A DNA stretch of 64,000 nt from Paenibacillus psychroresistens (GTDB lineage Bacteria; Bacillota; Bacilli; Paenibacillales; NBRC-103111), in the NCBI RefSeq assembly GCF_009728935.1, contig NZ_CP034235.1, forward strand, positions 4,006,001-4,070,000, in the 5' to 3' direction. Under the pieces are notes generated by a model. That model did no database searches, was not told the DNA's origin, and worked only from the letters and a program-made list of their open reading frames with translations. The position numbers were made by a program, and so were the translations under genes. Each line of letters opens with the position of its first letter. Position 1 is the first letter of the stretch. Below, in pieces: positions 41,803 through 50,102 of this stretch.

Positions 41803-43089
41803 TTATATTTTTTTGCGTAAGCGGTCTAATCTTTTCTGGATCTGATCACATAATAGCTGCTGTTTGGATTTGGACTCTTTCGAAGATGCGCGCTGCATCG
41901 ACATCCTCAGGAAGGACGCCTGCTTCCAAGCATGCTGAAAAGCTTTTTCCGTCAGATTCAAAGCTGTCTGATAATCTTTAACTCGGTGTTCGTAGTACAT
42001 GGCTAGCTCAATATAAGGATCTACGGAGGCAAATGCCAGTTCATTACGCTCCAAGGCAATATAATCACTCCAAAGCTTCACTGCCAATTGCTCTTGTCCC
42101 TTTTTCTTATAGTAGGCCGCAAGCAATAACCAGTGTGTACTGGATAATTCGGCGGGTCTCTCCATTAAAACTGTAAAAGCACTCTCAGCCAAATCTAATT
42201 TGCCCATTTTATCTAACCAAAGCCCAATTCGGAATAACTCTTCCGCTTCCATCGCCTTATAATCTAACTTTCCAAGCAAAGCCAAGCAGAAATGAATCGC
42301 TAAACTAGCTAATGATAGGATATCATGCTCGTTATGCACAAAAACACCAGACATAATACTCGGGTGCTTTTCAGCCAAATATTGAAAATACAAGGTAGGT
42401 GCCATTGAGCCTGGAACATCATCTAATCTCGAAAAACCAAGCCGCTCTTCTTCTACCTTACTGAGTCTGCAGGATGGCAATGTATTACGCCAAAAGCTGC
42501 GTGAAACATATAAGAAATCTAACTGCAGCAGATTCGGATTTGATAATTTCATCCGATTCATGATATAACGATTCTGCACAATGGGCCAATCAAAGGTACG
42601 GCCATTATAGGATACAACATGACTGAATCGCAGTAAGCACTCATTAAAATATCGCAGCATAGCCAGTTCCTCGGCAGGATTACGAATAAAAAATTGCTCC
42701 GTGACGAATTGATCTTGCTCATAATACCCAATTCCAATCATAAAGGGCACATTCCCCGCACCGACTCCCAAGCCGGTTGTTTCCGTATCAAAAAACAAAA
42801 GCTGCTCCCAGCTAACTTCTACATCGGGATGGAACACCCTTAGCTCTTGTGCAAAATCTAGCAGCACTCCTAACTGATATTGGCCATGCTGGTGCTGTAA
42901 AGGAAAGATTCGTTTGCGAATCAGAAAAGAACCTGCATCATTAGTTATAGTGGTTACATCTAGGTCTTCCCAATCCAATGAATTGCTTTGCTTAGGTAGC
43001 TCCGAATCAACCTCCATAAGCTCTTCTTTTTGAGCAAGGTTTGCCAGTGTTTTTCTGAAACGATTCAAGCGTTCCTGCAATAAACTCAT
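41803..43089 (-). CDS. mrfB: Mitomycin repair exonuclease MrfB (YprB family)
   Basis: 428 residues. The N-terminal half holds an RNase H-like exonuclease domain: LLFFDTETTGLGVGAGNVPF (metal-binding DxE), VVSYNGRTFDWPIVQNRYIM with the second Asp, and VHNEHDILSLASLAIHFCLA with the third. The C-terminal 150 residues are TPR-like helices (LLLAAYYKKKGQEQLAVKLW, KDYQTALNLTEKAFQHAW). Its ATG overlaps the stop of the helicase gene, the yprA-yprB order known from B. subtilis, where MrfA and MrfB repair mitomycin C lesions independently of UvrABC. Confidence 0.92.
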   Translation of the reverse strand: MSLLQERLNRFRKTLANLAQKEELMEVDSELPKQSNSLDWEDLDVTTITNDAGSFLIRKRIFPLQHQHGQYQLGVLLDFAQELRVFHPDVEVSWEQLLFFDTETTGLGVGAGNVPFMIGIGYYEQDQFVTEQFFIRNPAEELAMLRYFNECLLRFSHVVSYNGRTFDWPIVQNRYIMNRMKLSNPNLLQLDFLYVSRSFWRNTLPSCRLSKVEEERLGFSRLDDVPGSMAPTLYFQYLAEKHPSIMSGVFVHNEHDILSLASLAIHFCLALLGKLDYKAMEAEELFRIGLWLDKMGKLDLAESAFTVLMERPAELSSTHWLLLAAYYKKKGQEQLAVKLWSDYIALERNELAFASVDPYIELAMYYEHRVKDYQTALNLTEKAFQHAWKQASFLRMSMQRASSKESKSKQQLLCDQIQKRLDRLRKKI

Positions 43090-45374
43090 GAACTTACCAC
43101 CAGCCTTTGCAATAAATCAATGGAAAGCTGCTTGCCTAACAAACCAACTTCTTCAATAGGTCCCACACAGGCCGGACAACCGCTTAGACAGCTGCAATGT
43201 TGGATAAGCTGCTGCGCTTGTAGTAGGAGGGTATCATGAACCTCATAAAGGCGCTCACTTAGTCCAACACCACCTGGATAACGATCATAGAAGAATACAG
43301 TTGGTTTTTGATTATGCACCGCTTTAACCTGCGGGACTACACGGATATCGTATGGGTCACACATTAAATAAAGTGGAGCGATATGCACCAAAACATTGGC
43401 AATTCCCAGCAAAGCAAATTGTAAATCATTCTGGCTTTTGCCTGCAGAAATCTCTTCGTTAAAAGTAAACCAATAAGCGCTAGTATGAAGCTCTTCCTCT
43501 GGTAATCTTATCGGTCCAGAACCGATATTCTCATGGGTACGCAGTCGTATTTTCTTAAAAATAGTCGGAATAGCATTAATCGTTACGTCTCCGAATTGTC
43601 TAACTAATCCATTGGATTCTTCTTCTACAAGCACATGCAATACTTTAAGCTGAATGGCCATACTTGCATCCGTGTAATAGTCGACATTAACCTCGCGCAC
43701 ATAAGCTTTCTTTTCCTCATAGTCTAGCTTCTCTACTTGAAATTGAGTACCTTCATGAATATAAATAGCCTCTTCATGAATCATAGTCGGTGCGCTAAAA
43801 CGATCCACTTCACCAAGTACACGATGCTCATTGGAGGTGATGTCGATAATAACAAAATTCTCTTGAGCCGCAGATCTTAACGAAATATCATGAGCAGGAA
43901 AGCTTTGATCCATCCAGTGCCAACGATTATTAGCATGATGCAGAATTTGCTGCTCTGTAAGAAACTCTAGTATCTCTATCAAAGTCTCCCCGCCAAAAGG
44001 CTCACCATGCTCAAAAGGCAGCTCGTAAGCCGCACATTTAATATGATCAACGAGAATAATTAAATTATCAGGATGGATTAAGGCTCTTTCCGGTGGCCGC
44101 TCAAAAAAATAATTCGGATTCTGAATAATATATTGATCCAGCGGGTTACTGCTAGCGACAAGAAAAGTAATTGAGCTCTCTTGTCTTCTCCCTGCTCTGC
44201 CCGATTGCTGCCAAGTACTGGCGATTGTACCTGGGTAGCCGTTCAAAACACAGGCTTGAAGCTGTCCAATGTCAATACCGAGCTCTAAAGCGTTTGTACT
44301 AACAACCCCACGTATCTCTCCACTTCGCAGCCCACGTTCAATCTCACGTCGCAGCTTAGGTAAATAACCACCTCGATAACCACGAATAGATTTCACTCCT
44401 AGCTCATGCTTTACTAAATCCTGCAGATATGTGAGCAGTAATTCCATTCTTACGCGACTGCGTGCAAAAACAATCGTTTGAATGCCATTACGCAACAAAT
44501 GACCCGCTAATTTACGTGTTTCCAATACACTGCTTTTACGAATACCCAACTGCTCATTCACAACTGGCGGATTATAGAATACAAAATGCTTTTCTCCGGC
44601 TGGAGCGCCATTATTATCAATTAGTGTTGCCTTTTCACCAATTAGTCGTTCTGCGTGCTCTAACGGATTCTCAATGGTTGCCGATGCACAAATGAATTGT
44701 GGTGTCGATCCATAAAAGCTGCAAATCCGCTTAAGCCGACGGATTACATTTGCTACATGACTGCCAAAAACACCCCGATATGTATGTAACTCATCAATTA
44801 CCACAAATTTTAAATTCTCGAAAAGCTTAACCCATTTGGTGTGATGCGGCAAAATTGCTGAATGAAGCATATCCGGGTTCGTGACCACAATATGACCTGC
44901 ATTTCGGATCGCTTGTCGAACACTAGGAGGAGTATCGCCATCGTAAGTATTTGATTTAATGTCCGCGCCGATTCCTTTTACCATTTCATGCAGCTCAGCA
45001 ACCTGATCTTGGGCTAGCGCTTTAGTTGGAAAAAGATATAATGCACGTGAGCTATCATCATTTAAAATCCCTTGCAGGACTGGTAAGTTGTAACACATGG
45101 TTTTTCCAGAAGCAGTAGGTGTAACGGTGACGATATGATTGCCTTGCATAACAGCATCATATGATGCGGCTTGATGTGTATATAAACCATCAATACCTTT
45201 ATCACGTAAAGCTTGGATGACACCGTTATGGAGTCCTATTGGAAATGGTGCCATCTTCGCGTCCCGCGGTTTAATTGTATGCCAGTATGTTACTTGGCTC
45301 ATCAGGTCTGGAGTCTGTTTGATCCAATCAATCATCTCCGCCATCGAAGAAATTTTACCTGTCAGACGATTCAT
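43086..45374 (-). CDS. mrfA: Mitomycin repair helicase MrfA (YprA family)
   Basis: 762 residues from ATG 45374 (MNRLTGKISSMAEM), five bases after GGAGG; the frame reaches 45419 but has no better site. DEAD/DEAH superfamily 2 helicase: motif I VTPTASGKTMCYNLPVLQ, motif II VVIDELHTYRG, motif III CASATIENP, and motif VI-like SGRAGRRQESS. The C-terminus is a DUF1998-type domain with the four-Cys CSCLSGCPAC segment that binds zinc in MrfA. With MrfB it should act in mitomycin-lesion excision. A LexA-like box lies 39 bases upstream of the start. Confidence 0.93.
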   Translation of the reverse strand: MNRLTGKISSMAEMIDWIKQTPDLMSQVTYWHTIKPRDAKMAPFPIGLHNGVIQALRDKGIDGLYTHQAASYDAVMQGNHIVTVTPTASGKTMCYNLPVLQGILNDDSSRALYLFPTKALAQDQVAELHEMVKGIGADIKSNTYDGDTPPSVRQAIRNAGHIVVTNPDMLHSAILPHHTKWVKLFENLKFVVIDELHTYRGVFGSHVANVIRRLKRICSFYGSTPQFICASATIENPLEHAERLIGEKATLIDNNGAPAGEKHFVFYNPPVVNEQLGIRKSSVLETRKLAGHLLRNGIQTIVFARSRVRMELLLTYLQDLVKHELGVKSIRGYRGGYLPKLRREIERGLRSGEIRGVVSTNALELGIDIGQLQACVLNGYPGTIASTWQQSGRAGRRQESSITFLVASSNPLDQYIIQNPNYFFERPPERALIHPDNLIILVDHIKCAAYELPFEHGEPFGGETLIEILEFLTEQQILHHANNRWHWMDQSFPAHDISLRSAAQENFVIIDITSNEHRVLGEVDRFSAPTMIHEEAIYIHEGTQFQVEKLDYEEKKAYVREVNVDYYTDASMAIQLKVLHVLVEEESNGLVRQFGDVTINAIPTIFKKIRLRTHENIGSGPIRLPEEELHTSAYWFTFNEEISAGKSQNDLQFALLGIANVLVHIAPLYLMCDPYDIRVVPQVKAVHNQKPTVFFYDRYPGGVGLSERLYEVHDTLLLQAQQLIQHCSCLSGCPACVGPIEEVGLLGKQLSIDLLQRLVVSS

Positions 45375-45412
45375 AGCAGCCTCCGAACGCTTGTTTGATA
45401 TCCTCATAATAT

Positions 45413-45426
45413 CATACATACGTTCG
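45413..45426 (-). promoter_or_regulatory. LexA-like box upstream of mrfA
   Basis: The minus strand reads CGAACGTATGTATG, which agrees with the Gram-positive LexA/DinR consensus CGAACRNRYGTTYC at 12 of 14 positions. Overlapping it is a near-perfect palindrome CATACG-TT-CGTATG (45417-45430). Another regulator could own that palindrome. Confidence 0.4.
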
Positions 45427-45443
45427 TATGGATAGTCTCTGTC

Positions 45444-46472
45444 CTAGTCCCTGTTCTCTGCTAATTTATCTCTATCCATGGCTTGCGGTATTTGTTCCAA
45501 CCAGCTATTTTCGATCATCAGGTTTGCACCGTCCTCTGAAAATGCGACAATTTCTAGCATTAAACGAAGGAAGTCAGCTCCAATATCTTTTCTGGCGGAA
45601 GTACCAATACTCATCCCATAATGACCAATACCTGCTGAGTTTAACATAGTAACATGCATCATCATAAGTTTGTCTGAAAAGGTTGCACTTGTTGAATCTG
45701 TGGCTAGAGAGTCCCATGAGCCGGCTGAAGGAAGAAATTCTTTATCTAGAATGTCACAGAACACTCTAACATGCTTATCTGAAATCTCTCTTCCCCTAAT
45801 CATGTATTCCCGTACTTTGGTCGATTTAGCAACTTGACTAAATCCGATTAACAAGGTTTTACCTAATTGATTCTGGATTAAATTAAAGTAAATATTTGAT
45901 ATTTCAATAACGTTCAATGGTCTTGGCTTACCCAATAACTCCCCTAAATAGCTTTGTTTCTCGATAAACTGAACTTTCTCTTTATCTGGAATAAAAGGTG
46001 CTCTGGAAAATGAACCTTTCTTTAAAAGAATTTCTGTTGCTTTATTGAATAAAGCTGAAGATTCGTTCAAGCATTCTGTAAAATATTCACACATATCAAG
46101 CCTTGCTGAATTACTCAGTGCTAATGTATAAGTTGCTAAACCAAGCTTTCCAATATTTTGAATGTAGAAAAGGTAAAAGTCATCGGTAAACAAACGAGGA
46201 GCATCTGGATAAACATCATTTACAATGGAGAAAGCTTCTGGTACTGTAAGCTTTTCTTCATTGAAAAATGATTTTAATTTTCCAATATGTGTATTTGAAT
46301 GATCTAGAGCCATATTAAGCACCGTTTCGATTTCCTTATCCTGAATATGCGCCAAAAAATGAGTGATAGTACAAACTGCTAAAGTATCATTAAAATAACT
46401 CGACCACAAATTTGCTATTTCTGCGGCAGTAAATTTAATTATATGTTCTGTTTTTATGGTTGACGTTGCCAT
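45444..46472 (-). CDS. DUF3231 family (ferritin-like) protein
   Basis: 342 residues from ATG 46472 (MATSTIKTEHIIKFTAAEIA), eight bases after GGAGTGA; a GTG four codons upstream overlaps that site. Two DUF3231 repeats are visible: NDTLAVCTITHFLAHIQDKE and ALDHSNTHIGKLKSFFNEEK with VPEAFSIVNDVYPDAPRLFT in the first; EISNIYFNLIQNQLGKTLLI and a later DKEFLPSAGSWDSLATDS in the second. The helical, His/Glu-bearing fold resembles ferritin-like bundles. DUF3231 proteins are common in spore formers, with no settled function. Confidence 0.9.
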   Translation of the reverse strand: MATSTIKTEHIIKFTAAEIANLWSSYFNDTLAVCTITHFLAHIQDKEIETVLNMALDHSNTHIGKLKSFFNEEKLTVPEAFSIVNDVYPDAPRLFTDDFYLFYIQNIGKLGLATYTLALSNSARLDMCEYFTECLNESSALFNKATEILLKKGSFSRAPFIPDKEKVQFIEKQSYLGELLGKPRPLNVIEISNIYFNLIQNQLGKTLLIGFSQVAKSTKVREYMIRGREISDKHVRVFCDILDKEFLPSAGSWDSLATDSTSATFSDKLMMMHVTMLNSAGIGHYGMSIGTSARKDIGADFLRLMLEIVAFSEDGANLMIENSWLEQIPQAMDRDKLAENRD

Positions 46473-46644
46473 TGTCAGAATCACTCCGTTTGTTTGATCT
46501 ATTTTTTAAACATTGGATTTAGAATTACCTATATTGGTGATAATATACTCACTTTTTGAATAGATAAACGATTTATAAGGAAAGATAAGACTATACAATA
46601 TTTTACACGGAGGATACTAATGGGAACCCAACATAAAGAAGAAC

Positions 46645-47124
46645 TTGCCTTTGGAAATGTCTAAGGACCAATTTGAAAAGTTGCTTTGGAGTATTGCCTT
46701 ACCTGGTTTTGGGCAGCTCTTAAATAAAAACTACATCAAAGGATTATTATTGATTTTTTTAGAATTTTTAATAAATCTCCATTCGAATTTTAATCAAATC
46801 ATCATGCTCAGCTTCCATGGAGAAATTCATGAAGCTATCCGGTTAACTGATTACGGATGGCTGATGTTCTATCCATGTGTCTATATGTTTGCCATTTGGG
46901 ATGCAGTTAAAGGTGCTCAAGGGGACTTACCTTCCTTATCATTCCTTCCTTATGTTAGCTCAGCCTATATGTTAACAGTTGGTGTTATTTACTCTAATAC
47001 CTTTACTATTTTCGGAGTTTTGTGGGGACCAGTTTGGCTTCCAATCTTATTTTGCTTTCTAGGTATAATTTTAGGGCAATTACTTAAACTTTTTTTATCT
47101 AATAAGAAAATATTTCAGGAGTAG
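46645..47124 (+). CDS. Small polytopic membrane protein with an apparent frameshift at its start
   Basis: The frame from TTG 46645 gives 159 residues with four or more hydrophobic segments (GLLLIFLEFLINL, GWLMFYPCVYMFAIWD, LTVGVIY, LPILFCFLGIILGQLLKLFL). The good start, ATG 46620 behind CGGAGGATACTA, is in another frame and ends after 14 codons. If one G of the GGG at 46622-46624 is removed, that ATG runs straight into this frame as MEPNIKKNLPLEMSKDQ. So the real gene was probably 46620-47124. This is an assembly error, a recent frameshift or use of the weak TTG/ATG starts downstream. Function unknown. Confidence 0.65.
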   Translation: MPLEMSKDQFEKLLWSIALPGFGQLLNKNYIKGLLLIFLEFLINLHSNFNQIIMLSFHGEIHEAIRLTDYGWLMFYPCVYMFAIWDAVKGAQGDLPSLSFLPYVSSAYMLTVGVIYSNTFTIFGVLWGPVWLPILFCFLGIILGQLLKLFLSNKKIFQE

Positions 47125-47136
47125 AACCTATAATCA

Positions 47137-47184
47137 AAAAAATGTCGCACTCATATCAGCTAGATAAGCTGTACGAGTGCGACA
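47137..47184. terminator. Bidirectional intrinsic terminator between the membrane protein and floT
   Basis: TGTCGCACTC (47143-47152) pairs with GAGTGCGACA (47175-47184), with inner pairs ATCAGC/GCTGT. Seven As precede it on the plus strand, giving a U-run for the minus-strand floT transcript. Confidence 0.85.
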
Positions 47185-47196
47185 AATGTTTAAGAG

Positions 47197-48681
47197 TTAA
47201 ACTTCATCTTTATTCAGATACGGAACTGAAACTGCTGGTGGTACTTGCATATCTGCCTTATCAGTGCCATGCAATACATTTTTGATAATATCCATTAATG
47301 GATAACCGGTTAGCGTTTGAGTGATCTCAGGCACCTGGGACATAATTTTCGTAATATCAGCTGTTATCTTATTAATACCTGAAGTTGCTCCGTCCTGTGA
47401 AATTACCGTTATTTTATCAACATTGGAGAGTGGCTGCGCGATGCGTTCTGCTAATTCAGGTAATATGCGAAGCATCTCAACTACAATCGCTGCTTGAGTA
47501 TATTGCTTATAAGCTTCCGCTTTCTTCTCTAAAGCTGCCGCTTCTGCAAACCCTGCTAACTGAATAACCTCTGCCTGCGCCTTACCTTTTGCTAATTCTG
47601 CTGCCGCATCCGCTTGCCCGCGTTTAATCGTTGATTCCGCTTGTGCCTCCGCCTGAAGGATCGTTTGGGCCTTCTCCGCTTCTGCTCTTAGCATTACTCT
47701 TTGCTTATCTGCTTCAGCTGGTTTAATGACGGTTGCTTCCAATTCCTTTTGCTTCAGTTCAATTTCAATTTGACGAACCTTAGAGGTTGCTTCGGATTCC
47801 ATTTGATTGATGCGGACCTTCTCAGTGATCAATGTTTGTTGCAGCTTATTCTGCTGTAGCTCGTATGCCAAATCGGCATGAGCTCGTTTAGTTTCAACTT
47901 CCTGCTTATATTCAGCTTGCTTGATATCAAGCCCCATTTGATATTCAGCTTCTTTAGTCTTTGACGCAGATTCTGCTTCAATTCGTAATTGATGTGCGTT
48001 CGCTTGAGCAATTGCCGCTGATTTATCCGCTTCTGATTTATTAATCGCCACATCGCGTTCATTCTCTGCACGTGAGATAGCGGCTTCCTTCTTAACCTTC
48101 TCAATCTCTGGAACACCTAAATTTTCAATGTAGCCCAGCTTATCCATGACTTGTTTAATCGTAAAGCTAACGACCTCCAAACCCATTTTATCCAGATCCT
48201 CTGAGCATGTTTCACGCATTTTACTGTTAATTTCTTCTGGATTTTTAAGGATTTGCGAAACCTCTAGCTGACCAACAATCCCTCGAAGATGACCTTCGAT
48301 GCTATGTAGAATAATATTTTGCCGCTCATTATCTGGACGGTCCAAGAACTGCTCACTTGCTGTAAGAATCGCGGTTGGGTCACTTTTGATTTTAATTTGA
48401 GCAACTGCTTCTATAGATAAGGCAATTCCTTGTTTAGAGAACATCGATTGCTGAGGAACAACATCAAAGCTCATGAGCATCATAGAAATGGTTTTCGAAT
48501 TCTGAAGGCCAGGAATGACGAATAATCCACCACCTTGAACAATTCTTTTACCGCCCAACCCATAAACAATCAATGCTTCATTAGGAGGAACCTTCTTATA
48601 TGAACTTATCAAACTTGAAAATAGCAAAATCACAACGACTACAATAGCTCCAACCACATATAGTATAAACACAGCTTCCAC
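47197..48681 (-). CDS. floT: Flotillin-like SPFH protein FloT (YuaG)
   Basis: 494 residues. N-terminal membrane helix (about 4-25, FILYVVGAIVVVVILLFSSL), SPFH/PHB domain at about 30-190 (YKKVPPNEALIVYGLGGKRI, GGGLFVIPGLQNSKTISMML, QFLDRPDNERQNIILHSIEG), then a long Ala/Glu/Lys coiled coil at about 200-420 with the flotillin EA repeats, and a C-terminal tail. Flotillins organise membrane microdomains. Upstream is the NfeD-family yuaF gene, the B. subtilis pairing, both under a sigma-W-like promoter. Confidence 0.96.
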   Translation of the reverse strand: MEAVFILYVVGAIVVVVILLFSSLISSYKKVPPNEALIVYGLGGKRIVQGGGLFVIPGLQNSKTISMMLMSFDVVPQQSMFSKQGIALSIEAVAQIKIKSDPTAILTASEQFLDRPDNERQNIILHSIEGHLRGIVGQLEVSQILKNPEEINSKMRETCSEDLDKMGLEVVSFTIKQVMDKLGYIENLGVPEIEKVKKEAAISRAENERDVAINKSEADKSAAIAQANAHQLRIEAESASKTKEAEYQMGLDIKQAEYKQEVETKRAHADLAYELQQNKLQQTLITEKVRINQMESEATSKVRQIEIELKQKELEATVIKPAEADKQRVMLRAEAEKAQTILQAEAQAESTIKRGQADAAAELAKGKAQAEVIQLAGFAEAAALEKKAEAYKQYTQAAIVVEMLRILPELAERIAQPLSNVDKITVISQDGATSGINKITADITKIMSQVPEITQTLTGYPLMDIIKNVLHGTDKADMQVPPAVSVPYLNKDEV

Positions 48682-48711
48682 TCCTATTAGTTATGATAAT
48701 GAATCTTCGAC

Positions 48712-49263
48712 CTAGTCTAGTTCTTCAAAAGGAGTTACAATCGCAATCCCTTTCTCCATTCCAACAATAACTACCTTGGTCCCACGGCTGATTTCCTGCC
48801 CATTTTGCTCCTTCACGCCTATCGAACGTGTTGTGCCACCTAAGATGTATTTCAGTTCCCCAGTACCATGTAGCGGAATTGCTGTTGTCACCGTACCTAA
48901 TGTGCCTTCGATTTGATAGTTTTCCAATTTCATCAGATGCTCATCTCGCATAAGCACCTTAGATAAGAACATGAATAAGGCGGCCGCAATAACTAAACCA
49001 ATCCCTGCGGCTATAAGTAGGATTAGAATCCCACTCAACCCATTATATTTTAATAGAATATAACCCGTTCCACCAAAGCCTGTTAAGAATGCTAGAATCG
49101 TTGTAAAATTAATCGGAGAATGCCCGTGACCTCCCTGACCTGAGTCGCCACTATCCATATCGACTTCTAAATTCAATGAATGGCCGCCATTCCCGCCAAA
49201 TATTGTGGTGATTAAAGTCAAAATCAACCCAACCCAGAAACAAATGATATAAAACGTAAGCAT
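48712..49263 (-). CDS. yuaF: NfeD-family membrane protein YuaF
   Basis: 183 residues from ATG 49263 (MLTFYIICFWVGLILTLITT), behind GAAAGGAGC; the frame is open to 49320. Three or four N-terminal membrane segments (ILAFLTGFGGTGYILLKYNG, ILILLIAAGIGLVIAAALFM) are followed by a short soluble beta-barrel of the NfeD type (GTVTTAIPLHGTGELKYILG, EQNGQEISRGTKVVIVGMEK). It is the usual partner of FloT, 31 bases ahead of it. Confidence 0.92.
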   Translation of the reverse strand: MLTFYIICFWVGLILTLITTIFGGNGGHSLNLEVDMDSGDSGQGGHGHSPINFTTILAFLTGFGGTGYILLKYNGLSGILILLIAAGIGLVIAAALFMFLSKVLMRDEHLMKLENYQIEGTLGTVTTAIPLHGTGELKYILGGTTRSIGVKEQNGQEISRGTKVVIVGMEKGIAIVTPFEELD

Positions 49264-49343
49264 GGGTTTGCTGCTCCTTTCCTCCAAGATAATATTGGAA
49301 AATATCCTACACACTAACATTAAAGTTAAACTTATTTAGTTAT

Positions 49344-49369
49344 TACGTCAACTTTTTCCAGAAATTTCA
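49344..49369 (-). promoter_or_regulatory. Sigma-W-type ECF promoter of yuaF-floT
   Basis: The minus strand reads TGAAAT, then 16 bases, then CGTA, against the sigma-W consensus TGAAAC-N16-CGTA. It lies about 80 bases upstream of the yuaF start. In B. subtilis the yuaF-floT operon belongs to the sigma-W regulon, so the match is backed by known biology. Confidence 0.75.
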
Positions 49370-49380
49370 CATAAAAAAAG

Positions 49381-49412
49381 GAAAAAGCCCGCCATTTTTT
49401 AGATGGCGAGCT
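49381..49412 (-). terminator. Intrinsic terminator of the type IV pilus operon
   Basis: On the minus strand GCTCGCCATCT and ATGGCGGGC pair around a short A-rich loop, followed by TTTTTCC. It sits 63 bases after the pilO stop codon and just upstream of the sigma-W promoter of the next operon. Confidence 0.85.
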
Positions 49413-49475
49413 CATAATTAATGAATATCGAATAAAGTAAATTTTTAGCTTATCCTGCTATTACCCGGGAAAGTT

Positions 49476-50096
49476 CTAATTGTTAAAGGTTGGTTCTAGG
49501 ATATCTTTGACTAGATCTTTGTAGGATGGGTCGTAATAAGAAGTAATAGATAGATTTGCTGAAATTTTGTTCTCAGTAATATGATCTGCTAAAGGCTTTT
49601 CCAAATTGAATCCTTCGATTGTAATCAATCTAGGCAGCATTTGAACCTCGTTAAGCCAATCAGCTATTTGATTATAAGTTCCATTCAAGACTAATGATAT
49701 CTTTACTTCTTTTACACTAGGAAGCACAGGTGTTTCGCTACCAAAAAGTACCTGCAATTGATTAACATCATTTAAGGAATAAGTCAGATTATTCATATCA
49801 ACATTAGTTTTTTCACTCGTTTTACTAAGATCAATTGTTAATTGTTCTGTGTTATCCCATAATGGCAATGCTGCCTGAACTTCTTTTTCAGGAAAACTAG
49901 CAAGTGCTGCTTTTTTCTCATTTGCTTTTTTCGTTAGTATTGTGATTTGTTGATTTAAGCTTTTAATATCTGAATCCTGAGTTTCAAGTTCTTTTTTCGA
50001 TGACTCAAATCCGAGGTAGTAAAAAGCTAATAAACCTACAAAAAGGATAATGACGCAAAACAGCAGTAAAGAACGATTTTTACGGACATTTCCCAA
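49476..50096 (-). CDS. pilO: PilO-like type IV pilus assembly protein
   Basis: 206 residues from TTG 50096, behind AAGGAGTGAG. One N-terminal membrane helix (about 9-28, LLLFCVIILFVGLLAFYYLG), a coiled-coil segment (KELETQDSDIKSLNQQITIL), then a ferredoxin-like C-terminal part with ISLVLNGTYNQIADWLNEVQ, the typical PilO pattern. It would form the alignment complex with PilM and PilN. It is last in the pilus operon, six bases after the pilM-pilN fusion. Confidence 0.85.
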   Translation of the reverse strand: MGNVRKNRSLLLFCVIILFVGLLAFYYLGFESSKKELETQDSDIKSLNQQITILTKKANEKKAALASFPEKEVQAALPLWDNTEQLTIDLSKTSEKTNVDMNNLTYSLNDVNQLQVLFGSETPVLPSVKEVKISLVLNGTYNQIADWLNEVQMLPRLITIEGFNLEKPLADHITENKISANLSITSYYDPSYKDLVKDILEPTFNN

Positions 50097-50102
50097 TTTT
50101 GC

